Positions 25,001 to 34,743 of a DNA stretch of 64,000 bases are shown piece by piece. A program made the translations under genes and the position numbers. The notes under the pieces are model-generated. The model had not been told where the DNA came from and did no database searches. It saw only the letters and a program-made list of their open reading frames with translations. Where the stretch lies: NCBI RefSeq assembly GCF_900005765.1, contig NC_041680.1, positions 558,001 through 622,000 of the forward strand, written 5' to 3'. The DNA comes from Plasmodium relictum. Lineage: Eukaryota; Apicomplexa; Aconoidasida; Haemosporida; Plasmodiidae. Position 1 is the stretch's first letter, and each line of letters begins with the position of its first letter.

Positions 25001-26585
25001 TGTTGTAAGGGTAGAATTTTATTGTAGAAAACTCTCTTGACATATTAATTGTAGTAAAATTTAAAACATTCTTAACAATTTTAATTTTATCTTTAACATA
25101 TTTATGAAATATAGGTATGATGAATAATAAATTATTGATATTATCATATAAGCATAACTTAATTTTGTTATGAATACTTTTATTTCCTCCACTAGTAAGT
25201 ATAATATGAGGTTTATATATTTCTGTATTAAAATTAATATTATTAAATGTTTCATTTTTATAAAAAAATTTTTTTCTTTCAATGCTTAAGAAATGTTGAA
25301 AAACTAGGAATTTATTTATTTTTTCTTTTTTAAAATATTCTTGTAAAAATTTATTGTTATATTTTTTTATATCATATAATATATAAAAAAAATAATAAGT
25401 ATCAGTATTACATTCATATGCTATACATATATTAACATTAGAATTAATGTGTATAATATTCATATTAGCATTTTGATTAATTTCCGATTTTTCATTTGAA
25501 GAATGCACTAATTGATCTGACCAAACAAACATTTTTTCTTTTTCATAAAAATATTTACATTTTCTAAAAAAGGCATAGGTACTGTCATTATAAATAATAT
25601 TTGAATAAAATGGATGAATCGCAGATACATATACTATTCTAATTTTTTCATTATAATCATTATTATATATTGAATATGAAAAGTATTTTAACTTTTTAGA
25701 AATATTTAAAGCATTTACAAAAAATAAATGATTATTAGTATGGAAAACCCGAAGTGGTTTATATTCAACAAAAAAATGTATTTTATTAATCTTACTTTCT
25801 GTATCAATGACTTCTATTTTAACTTTATTATCCAAACTGTTTTCAAAAGTATAAATAAATTTCCCATCATTATTTAATACTTCTTTATTGTTTAAATTAT
25901 TCTTAAAATTATTAAATATACTTTTATCACTTGATACTAAATAAAAAAATGTATTATTAGAAATTTTAAAAGATTTTTCAAATCCGTCATAATATTCAAA
26001 AGATATTAAATTATTTTCTTTACAATATTTTAATTTATATTCATAAATGTTATCATTTATTATATCCGCGAAAAATTTTATATTTCTTAGCTTCTTATTA
26101 TATATATTATTTATATATATTTTTTCATCAATATCAAAATTATTAGTATAATTTTTTCTTTTTATTTCAGAAAAATATATTTTCTTACAAAATGATTTTA
26201 AATATAAGTCTTCTGTTTTTAATAAAATTAACAATTTTAAAATATTTTCTTTAATTTTTGTCTCATTTTTTATTCCACTACTTATATATTTAATATATTT
26301 CATTAGAAATTCTTGTTTTAAATAATAATTTTCTTCAACATAATAAAAATCATTTTTAAAAGATATTTTATTCAATATACTATCATTTTCATAAATTTCC
26401 TTTTTCTTCTCTTTCTTTTTTATGTTAAAATAGTTTAATATTGAGTATTTATTTTTCTTAGAATTACTTAGAGGGTTCTCATTTTTATCGTAATTATGTG
26501 TATTTTCATTTTTCTTGTATATTATATTTTCATTATTTTTCTTTATATATTTTGAGTCATTTTTTATAATAATAGCATAAACCAT
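13203..26585 (-). CDS. APC1: Anaphase-promoting complex subunit 1, giant form
   Basis: Single exon, 4460 residues, more than twice the length of human APC1 (1944). Identity rests on the proteasome/cyclosome-repeat half: AGLIFGLGLL near 2530, ILGVSLSLISSKN near 2578, LGYLHLNSNNRC near 2860, and especially LCFFKTNNIHAFNM near 2968, which runs on into SFARN and LSNIPVFLR and follows human APC1 from LAMIYLKTNN to the equivalent residues. LGCGKYVL near 3450 and DVSTNKF near 3500 also match APC1 blocks. The N-terminal third has strand-rich segments where the APC1 beta-propeller belongs. Between these lie Asn/Ser-rich inserts, including Asn runs of about 30 and 14 and a set of RRxS repeats. APC1 is the largest scaffold of the APC/C ubiquitin ligase and drives mitotic exit; its role here is inferred by homology. 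Confidence 0.9.
19468..19584 (-). repeat. Decapeptide RRxS repeats inside APC1
   Basis: Four tandem units read ERRYSQISLLYY, DRRNSYVLSN, ERRNSNMLNS and ERRDSNVLF. The last three keep an exact 10-residue period. Each carries Arg-Arg-x-Ser, the minimal consensus of basophilic kinases such as PKA and PKG. A degenerate fifth copy (DRRYN) follows a short spacer. Confidence 0.9.
19735..19825 (-). repeat. Poly-asparagine trinucleotide tract in APC1
   Basis: A run of about 30 ATT/TTA triplets on the plus strand encodes an uninterrupted Asn tract in APC1, with a single GTT-type interruption. It probably varies in length between isolates. Confidence 0.95.
22033..22082 (-). repeat. Second poly-asparagine tract in APC1
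   Basis: About 16 AAT-type codons encode an Asn run broken by one Ser, followed by a Tyr-rich stretch. It lies in a low-complexity linker. Confidence 0.9.
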
Positions 26586-27785
26586 TTTAATTATATTATT
26601 ATTATTATTATTTATTTATTTATTATTTATTTTTTTTTTTTTTTGAAATTTAATTTTATTTAAATATTTCTTTTTTTTTTTTTTTTAATCACATTTTTAA
26701 AATTTTAATATTTACTTTTGAAATGTTAAAGGAAATTAACACTATTTTCATAACCGTGTTTAAATGAATACATAAATATATTTTTTTTAAAAGTGATAGC
26801 TTTTTATATTTAAAATTAATTTATATGACAATTTTTTTAATAACAAAAAGGTTAAGACTTCATAAGTAAATATAAATTAAAAAACTAAAAAAAATTATTA
26901 AAATTTAAAAATATTATTTTAGAAAAACATTTATAGATAATTTTCATTAATAATGTCTTAAATATAAATGATACATTAAAAAAAAAGGAAATAAAGAAAA
27001 AAAAATGAAAATACAAGGAAGCATAACATTATATATTTTCTTTTTGTAATAAAAAAAATTAAATAAGCAAAAAAAGTCATATAATTAATTGAAAAATATA
27101 TCAAATTTTTTTATGTTTAAAAAAAAAAAAAAAGTTAAAATATTAAAATGAATAGAAGATAATAAAAATAATTGTATAATTTATGTTTCCAAAAAAAAAA
27201 AAAAAAAAAAAAAATTTATTCTTATTTGTATTTCATAAAATTTCATATATAAAATAATATTCTCTACAGTATTTTATGTAAAATACTTAATTTTTTCTTT
27301 TTATTTTTTCTTCTATTTATTTTAGTATATTTTAAGAATTAAAAACTTATTTATTTACTTTTATTTTCAATAAATTAGACACTTTATTTTCACTTAATAT
27401 TTAAGATTACAACAATAAAGAAAAAAAAAAAAATTCTTCAATAATAGTGTAAAAGTATGAAAATACATATATTGGATAGCACATATAAATTAACTAAAAT
27501 ATTCAACTACTAAATAAATTTCAAAATATCAATTATATATATATATATATATATATATAATTTAATATTCCTTTTTTTTTTTTTTATATATCCAATGTTA
27601 AGATTGATACATGATAATTTAAATTTTACTTCATAACAATGCCATAAGTTAAAAATTAATTTTAAAGTTTAAGTTATAGGATTATAATAAAACAGTAAAA
27701 AAAAAAAAAGAGAATTAATCTAATAAAGTTAATAGATATATTCTGATTTTTGCATATTTAAGAGAATATATTAAAAAAAAGGAAG
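26586..27785. other. Divergent promoter region between APC1 and the Arp-like gene
   Basis: A 1.2 kb spacer between two genes transcribed outwards. It holds long poly(dA:dT) runs near 26630-26690, 27118-27134 and 27190-27215, and a (TA)n run near 27537-27559. Poly(dA:dT) tracts exclude nucleosomes in Plasmodium promoters, which fits a shared control region. No gene is seen. Confidence 0.6.
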
Positions 27786-29601
27786 ATGGAAAAGAAATTA
27801 AAAAAAAATGATAACGAAAATGATTACAAACATATAATATTACAAATAGGTTAAGAAAAAAAATATAAAAAATAAATATTTATTTTTAGATTATTATTAT
27901 TATTTTTATTTATTTTTATTTTATTTTTTGTTTATATAAACTAGTTAAATGTCTTTTTATTATAATTTGAAAAGTAAAATTTTTTATTTATACTTTCAAA
28001 ATATTTTTTTTTTTTTTTTTTGGAGTAACAGTTTTTAATTTTATTATTGAAAAATCCTTTTTTACATTATATATATATGTTTAATATATGTTTATTTTCC
28101 TTTTCTCTATTATTTGTTACTTTATATTTTCCTATGTTCTCTTTATATAGGTAGAAAATATACTTATGTTGGCTTTTCCGGTTTGCATAAGCCTTTATTA
28201 GTTATAAATACACCTGGTTTTTTTATTTACGATGAAAGATTTCATGATTATGTTGAAAATAAAGATGAACTTTATGAACTAATAGATATTTTTTCAGAAA
28301 CACAAAAAATAGAGAATGGAGAAAATACTGAAGAGAACGTTTTGCTGTTGAAAGATAAAAAAGAAAAGAAAAAATTAAAACAGAAAAATGAAATTAATGA
28401 TGATAACGAAGATGAAAAAAAAAAAATTAAAAAAGAACCTAAAAAAAAAGAAAAATTAATTTATCATTATGAATATAAGTATAACCAAGATATTAATTTA
28501 TGGAATACATTTTTTGAAGAATTTCTTTTTAGAATATTTCATAATTTGACTAAAACAAGTACAAGAGCAAAAAAAGTTATATTAGTTTTGAATATGTTCA
28601 TTCCAACAGTAATTAAATATTCTCTATGTAAAAGTTTAATAGAAAATTCAGAAAATTCTTCTATTTCTTATATTAATGATTTAGTATCCCCTTTATATTT
28701 ATGTAATTGCAATACTTGTATAGTTATTGATTTAGGTTATTTAAATTGTCGCCTATTACCAGTAGTGAATGGATTACCTTTGTATCACAATTATACTTAT
28801 ATAAATAATGGTGGTTTTTATATAAATAGAGAAATTAAAAGATTATTAAAAGAACAATATATAAAAAGGGATATTTCTAAAAATGAAAATTTACATACAA
28901 ATGTTTATAATAATATTAGTAATAAAAGTGATAGTAATAACAATACGTTCAATTATAATAATCTAAAAAGCAATAGTAAAGATACAAAAGAAAAAAATAG
29001 TGACGAATCAGTTAATTTTTTGAATTATTATTGGAACTTATACACTCAAGAAGAAATTATAAATATTATTGATAGTATGTCGGATAATGATATAGAGAAT
29101 ATAAAAATAAAATATTTTTATTTGAAAAACGATAAAAATAATTTTAGTAGTGATAAGTATATTTTATATCAATTTAAAAATTATGAAATAATAATTGAAC
29201 CCGAAACTAGATGGAAAGCTTGCGAAATATTATTCAATAAAAATTATGATCAAAATTTATATTCTTTATTTTCTAATATATTAGAAAAATTAAATATTAT
29301 GGAAATTTCTGTTTTTTATAATATATTATTAGTAGGTGGATGTAGTAATATAAAAGGAATAATTTCAAAAGTTGCTGAGGTTCTTTTTCAAGTATTAAAA
29401 GAAAAAATGAAATTTACGAAAAACTTTGAAGATAAAGTAAACTTTCTTTTTCCTAAAATTTCTCCTAATTTACGACAATTTATTGGAGCATCAATTTATT
29501 CTAATTTAGAAAACTTACCCGAATATACCGAAGAGCATATTAACAATAATGTTTTGTACGAACATCTCAATGAAGATGTTTATATAACCTTTAAACAATA
29601 A
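27786..29601 (+). CDS. Actin-related protein, Arp10/Arp11-like
   Basis: Two exons: 27786-27849 (MEKKLKKND..., 64 bases) and 28151-29601, joined in phase 1 to give 504 residues. The junction creates IILQIGRKYTYVGFSG, the first beta-hairpin of the actin fold. Further actin-fold blocks are CIVIDLGYLNCRLLPV near 211-226 (phosphate-2 region), NNGGFYINREIKRLL, and LLVGGCSNIKGI near 415. The ending, with IGASIYSNLENLPEYTEEH, matches the end of human ACTR10 better than conventional actin. A Lys/Glu insert lies near 95-130 and an Asn/Ser insert near 265-300. ACTR10/Arp11 caps the pointed end of dynactin's Arp1 filament, but that complex has not been shown for this parasite, so the role is open. It could instead be another divergent apicomplexan actin-like protein. 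Confidence 0.8.
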
Positions 29602-30094
29602 TTATATATTTCTAACTTTTTTTTTCTTTTTTTTTTGTTATCATTGAAATATGCATATAGAATAACAATACTCTTATCTTTTTTATTTTCATAATAAATA
29701 TTAAATGTTTTTTAGTTTACGAATTTGTATAAAAATATATCTAATTAATAATATTATTCTATATGCTTCCCAAATAAAAAAAAAAAAATGGCATCTTCTT
29801 TTTTTATTAATTTATTATTATATTCAAAATAGTTATTAGTAAGAATACAAACACATATATATATATTTTTATTCTATTTTTTTTTTTACAATTTACTATT
29901 TTATTTATTTTTTTTTTTTTTTTTGTTTGATTTTCTAATGTAAGTGCATTTTATTTTACTTCTATTATATGAAAAAAAAAAAAAAAAAGCTAAATAGTCA
30001 CAATAATAAAATTCTATATATATTTATAATGATAAATCTATAAAAAATTCAACTTTTTTTTACTTGATTCAAATTAAATCTTTTTTTAACTGCC

Positions 30095-30173
<79 letters not shown>

Positions 30174-30307
30174 ATATGTTTTATTTTCTTGAAAATAGGA
30201 TTTTTTTTTTTTTTTATTTATACTATAATATGTTATTTGTGTATCATCATGGTTACATCTTTATTCACTTTATAATTTATCTTGAAACTTTAGCTAATGC
30301 TATCTTT
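29602..30307. other. Convergent intergenic region with long (TA)n tract
   Basis: Contains the 3' UTRs of the Arp-like gene and the small minus-strand gene. It has several A/T homopolymers and a TA tract at about 30098-30175. No gene is recognised. Confidence 0.6.
30098..30175. repeat. (TA)n dinucleotide tract
   Basis: About 68 bases of perfect TA repeat followed by a slightly degenerate extension, between two convergent genes. Confidence 0.95.
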
Positions 30308-30952
30308 CTATAAATTTTTAGAGGTTTCAATTTTTTCTATATTTTGATTGATATCATTCGTTTTTTTTTCTTTTTTTAGTTTTTCTGTCATATTTTTTAG
30401 CTTTTTTAGTATAATATTTAAATGAGCCTTTTCATTTTCAGCCATTTTTTCATATAAGTAGGAGTATCCATTAGTATATAATGGTTTTACTTTTTCATCA
30501 ATTGCTAAACACATATTTATTTTTTGTTGTTTTTCAATCTCCATTCTTCTGTTATAAAATATTTTTTCTACTTTTTCTAAAGCCTCTTTTTTTCCATATC
30601 CTCTATTCATATAATATAATTGATGAGTAGCCATTTGTGTAATTATATGATCACTTCTAAAATAATCATATCCCTTTATGTTATTATTACCTTCAACAAA
30701 GCAATCTTGAAATCTTAAATGAGGATATTTTTTTAATAAAAATTTTACTAAATCAATATATTTATTATTATTATACTTTGATTTTAAACTAACATTGTAT
30801 ATTTCCATAGGTGGGGATCTTTCTGACCATTCTAACCATCGTGGTTTATCATATAAATTAGTTTCAACTAGCTTTCTCATTTTATCAACAATATTATATT
30901 TTAAAAATCTGCAAAAATTTGAACCATTTGGATGAACAGCACCTTTACCCAT
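30308..30952 (-). CDS. Small basic protein, possible mitoribosomal mS23-like
   Basis: Intact single-exon frame of 214 residues, with an amino-acid composition more balanced than the low-complexity frames nearby, so it is a real gene. The segment YDKPRWLEWSERSPPMEI near residues 33-51 resembles the 'KPLWYD....PP' block of mitochondrial small-subunit protein mS23. The next part (KYPHLRFQDCF...YFRSDHIITQMATHQLYYM) would correspond to its helical section. The C-terminal 45 residues are a Lys-rich probable coiled coil. The N-terminus (MGKGAVHPNGSNFCRFLK) is not a classical presequence, though it carries net positive charge. It is divergent from the SDHAF2 gene, 605 bases away. The mS23 assignment is weak; a conserved Plasmodium protein of unknown function is the safe call. 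Confidence 0.8.
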   Translation of the reverse strand: MGKGAVHPNGSNFCRFLKYNIVDKMRKLVETNLYDKPRWLEWSERSPPMEIYNVSLKSKYNNNKYIDLVKFLLKKYPHLRFQDCFVEGNNNIKGYDYFRSDHIITQMATHQLYYMNRGYGKKEALEKVEKIFYNRRMEIEKQQKINMCLAIDEKVKPLYTNGYSYLYEKMAENEKAHLNIILKKLKNMTEKLKKEKKTNDINQNIEKIETSKNL

Positions 30953-31557
30953 TATAAAGAAAAAAAAGTATATTTTTCTTTTTTAAATTATTTAAAAACT
31001 TAGCAAAGATGTATATATATATATATATAACGTTATTGAAACTGGCTAAATATAAAAAAATTTTCTTTTTTTTATTTTTTAATCTTCTATTTATAATTAT
31101 TTTTACATTTTCATTAATCATTTTACTTTTTATTTATTTTATTCATTTCTATTAAAATTTGATTATTTCTTTATTGTTTCATTTTTAAATATTATTCTCC
31201 ATTAAAACTAATTTTTTTTTTTTTTTTTAATATACATATTAAACATAATTCAATTATCAAATTATTCTAATTTAAAAAATTTACATAATATAAAATTCAT
31301 AATTAGATTATTTATATATATTTTTTTCACTTTTTATAAAATTAACTAAAAAATATATATTTTTAATTAAATAAATAATATAAACTTTTTTTTTTTTCTT
31401 TGAGATATGTTAATTTTCTTGAAATACTTTTACATACTTGAAAATAACACAAAATATATAAAAAAAAAAATTCATTTATGAAATAAAGAGTAATTTAATA
31501 CTTCTCATTTTTAATTTTATAGTTTTTAACTTATTTTAAAATTAAAAATAAGATAAA
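30953..31557. other. Divergent promoter region, small minus-strand gene and SDHAF2
   Basis: A short bidirectional spacer with a (TA)n run near 31012-31029 and poly(T) runs. It may drive two mitochondrial-protein genes if the mS23-like call is right. No gene is seen. Confidence 0.5.
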
Positions 31558-32171
31558 ATGAATCGTTTCGCTATTTTTTTAAGGAAATTATCTACCAAAA
31601 ATATGATCTCCGAAGATTTAGATATTTTAAAAAAAAAATTGAGATGTAGATTTAAAAGTGTTAGTTTTATAAAAATATTATAATAATTTGAAAAAAATAT
31701 TTTATATTTAAAAAATAAAAATTATAAATGCATAAAGAACAAATTTAAATACTTATCAAATTTATGATTATATCAAGAACATTTTATAGAAGTGTTGTGA
31801 AATACATACATGTATACATTATTGATACAATATTATTTTAGTGATACTATTTATTACTTAAAGAATTTTTTTTAAAAAAAAATATATATTTTTTTTAGGT
31901 TGGTATGCTTGAATTAGATACGATAATAAATAATTACTTAAATGCAAATATGAATAAAATTGATAAATATAAAGTAAATTTATTATATAATTTAATGGAT
32001 ATAGACACTAATAATTTATTGAAATTGTTTTATTTTTATTCAAACAGTCAGAATCAGAATGTTGAAAAATTATCGGATTATTTAAAAAATAAGGATGAAA
32101 AAGAAATAAAAGATACCTTTAAGTTGTTAATTGATATACTCAATCACAACGCAAATATTTCAAGCTCATAA
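31558..32171 (+). CDS. SDHAF2: Succinate dehydrogenase assembly factor 2 (SdhE family)
   Basis: Two exons: 31558-31659 and 31899-32171, phase 0 with donor GTTAGT, giving 124 residues. The splice rebuilds LRCRFKSVGMLELDTII, the hallmark of the SdhE/SDHAF2 family (R...RGM.E.D), in which the Gly is needed for covalent attachment of FAD to the succinate dehydrogenase flavoprotein. The usual Arg of RGM is Val here. The first about 15 residues (MNRFAIFLRKLSTKN) form a basic amphipathic mitochondrial presequence. The rest is the expected small helical domain (LLYNLMDIDTNNLLKLF). Product and compartment are inferred from the family. The exon 2 frame alone would begin at an internal Met after the motif, so the two-exon model is clearly better. 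Confidence 0.87.
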
Positions 32172-32348
32172 TAAAAAGCAAGTATAAAAGAATTAAAGAT
32201 AGTGTATCTTTTTATTTTTTTTATTTTCTTTTAATCATCGACATAATTCGAGAAACTAAAAATTTTATATAAATCACATAACATTATAATATATTTAATA
32301 TAATTGTTTATATTTTTAATTAATTTTTTTTTTTTATTTTTTTTATTT
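32172..32348. other. Short convergent spacer
   Basis: Only 177 bases separate the stop codons of the SDHAF2 and EF-hand genes, so their 3' UTRs probably overlap. T-rich; nothing else is seen. Confidence 0.6.
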
Positions 32349-33175
32349 TTACATTTCAATTAAGTCAGAATGATTTATATTTCCATCTTTATCCACCTAA
32401 AATTTTTTTTTAAAGCAACAATTTTTAATATTTTTTTTATGAAACAAATATTAAAATTAAAAAAAAATTACCGGAACATCGATTAAAAATTGCTTAAACT
32501 CGATTTCACTAAATTTATTTCCATTTTCGCATAAAATAGTTTTCAAAGAATTTTTTTTTATAATATTATCTATTAAAAAAAAAAAAAAATAGAAATTAAT
32601 GAAAAATAGACAGAGAAGAAAGAACTTAATAAGAAAAGGAAAAAAAGGATACTGTGAGGGTTCAAAAAATTAATACATTTCTCAATTTTTTTCTTTGCAT
32701 AATAGTTGCTTTGGAATTTAACAACATAATCATTTAATTCATCGAAATTATAAGAGTTTTTATCTTCCTCAAAAATTTCATCGTAAATTTTAAATCTATG
32801 AAATTACACAATTAAAAAAAAAGAAAAAAAAAAATATTAAAAATATTTATATCATTTGTTTTTTTATTTATATATATGTATAAATATATTTTTTATGAAG
32901 ATCAATATACAAATATATATTTCCATAAAGTAAAAATCTATTAAAATGAAACTTTTAATTACAACGAAATATATATATATATATATGTGCATGTGCTACA
33001 TGTATATATAAATATTTCCATTTAAACTATATATATTATTTTAAAATAAGGTAATTAAATAAAATTATATTTGTTGAATATACCCTAAAGATTTAAGTAT
33101 TATAATCAAATCTTTTTTGTCAATATAATCTTTTTTTTTTTTCAAATTAAATAAATCATTAATTCTTGATTTCTA

Positions 33176-33237
<62 letters not shown>

Positions 33238-33446
33238 TTTATAAAATATGTATATTTTAATTTGCTTATATGCATGAAAAATAATGAAAGTAGATATCCT
33301 TGTAAAATTTACTGTTCAAATTATTAAAAAATGATTACTATATTTTTCTGCTTTTGTATTTATATTTTATTTCTCATTAAATTAAAACAGGCACATTTAA
33401 TATATTCTTAAAATAAAAATATAAATATTACTTGTAATTCATCCAT
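32349..33446 (-). CDS. Calmodulin/myosin-light-chain-like protein, degenerate EF-hands
   Basis: Five exons by hand: 33432-33446 (MDELQ), 33084-33172, 32653-32795, 32472-32569 and 32349-32396. All borders are GT/AG and the phases agree (0, 2, 1, 0), giving 130 residues. The shape is four EF-hand units as in calmodulin (149 residues) or myosin light chains. The first three loops lack the acidic ligands. The last (PVDKDGNINHSD) keeps Asp at positions 3 and 5, Gly 6 and Ile 8, but has Pro instead of Asp at position 1 and Asp instead of Glu at 12. Calcium binding is therefore doubtful, and a structural light-chain role is as likely. Intron 1 contains a long (TA)n tract. It is too fragmented to appear as one open frame, but the five in-phase exons make it convincing. 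Confidence 0.78.
33178..33230. repeat. (TA)n tract in intron 1 of the EF-hand gene
   Basis: About 53 bases of TA repeat directly beside the 3' splice site of intron 1 (minus strand), where a polypyrimidine tract would normally sit. Confidence 0.9.
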
Positions 33447-34743
33447 ATTGTAAATATAATAAAAAATTTAAAAAAAATTTTTTTTAAATGTTTTATAAAT
33501 GTGTATATGTATATTTTGAGCTTGTTAAAATACTTAATAATCTGCAAAAAATTGGATGTACATTAACTCAATATATATATATAATTTTTTTTATATAAAT
33601 ATACGATTATATATATTTAAAATATATAATTTTTTAGTATTATTTTAAAATATTAAACTTTTTTTTTTTCACAAATATTTTCATTACTTAATCTGTAAGA
33701 TAATTACATCATTTTTTTGTGAGGCATTAAATGTAAGTTTTCAATTTTTTCTATTTAACAATTGTATATTTGTTTTAATATATGCATTTTTTTAATATCT
33801 TAAAGTTTTTTTTCTTATATTATTATTTTATTTGTTCATAATTAATTGAAAAAATATATTGAGAAATTAAGAAAAATAGTATATAAATATTTCTACAAAA
33901 AGGCCTTGTGTATATTTTAAAACTTTTCTATAGAGCATATAATTCTTATAATTCTTTATTGAGCTTGAGATATATAAAATTATTAAACTTAAATATATAT
34001 CATAACTTTTTCCTTTTATTTTTTGTTATATTTTTTTATCTTCATTCTTATGTTTTTACTGATATCATGTCTTATAAAAATATCACAAAAAAAAAAAAAA
34101 AAATTAGAGTTTTTTGTACGTTTTTTTAGATTTTATTTTTAATATTACATTTATTTTAGTGGATAAGAGTTAAGTTTTTTTTTTTTTACTATATTTTATT
34201 GTTTTATTTTAGTTTTTTTAGTTTCTTTTTTTTTTTTTTTTAGTTTCCTTTTTTTTCTTTTGTGATTGTATTATAATAAAATATTGCTTTAAAATATATG
34301 TATGTATATATATATATATAATATAGATATACTTAATAAATTAATTTAATAGATAAAGTTTTTTATTTTAACAATATATAAAAATAAATATATATTAAGG
34401 TTTCGATAAAAAGTTTTAACGAGACAATAACATCTATATAAAAATAAATGACCTCAATTATTATTGTCCATAAAATATATTATTATATATATTAGAAAAA
34501 AAAAATAAAAAAAAAAGGAAAATATAAAATGTGAATCAAGCACATTTCATGTAAATGAAATAATATATCCCATTAACAATTATATTTTTTTTTTTTTTTT
34601 TTGTAATTAATTTGACAATTTCTTCTTTTTTTTTTCAAATGTAATTTACCGACTTATTTTTTTTTTAAGTTAATATTGCTATTTATATGTTTTAATCTTA
34701 TTTAAAATAAGGAATATACATATATATAGATAAAAGGAAGAAC
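33447..34743. other. Divergent promoter region, EF-hand gene and RMD5-like gene
   Basis: A 1.3 kb spacer of poly(dA:dT) runs. A 73-codon plus-strand frame at 33908-34129 is made of Phe/Ile/Leu/Lys only and looks like chance. No gene is supported. Confidence 0.55.

Noticed and set aside
30098-30175. Long (TA)n tract considered as replication origin or centromere element
   Set aside because: Similar TA tracts occur at many places in the window, including introns; Plasmodium centromeres are kilobase-scale extremely AT-rich arrays, which is not seen here.
32971-33010. TA/TG-rich patch with GTGCATGTGC considered as an ApiAP2 promoter motif
   Set aside because: A TGCATG-like core is present, but it lies in an intron of the EF-hand gene, and a single short match is not evidence of regulation.
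33908-34129. Plus-strand frame of 73 codons in the spacer before RMD5
   Set aside because: Made almost only of Phe, Ile, Leu, Tyr and Lys as expected from AT-rich DNA; no signal peptide or family resemblance.
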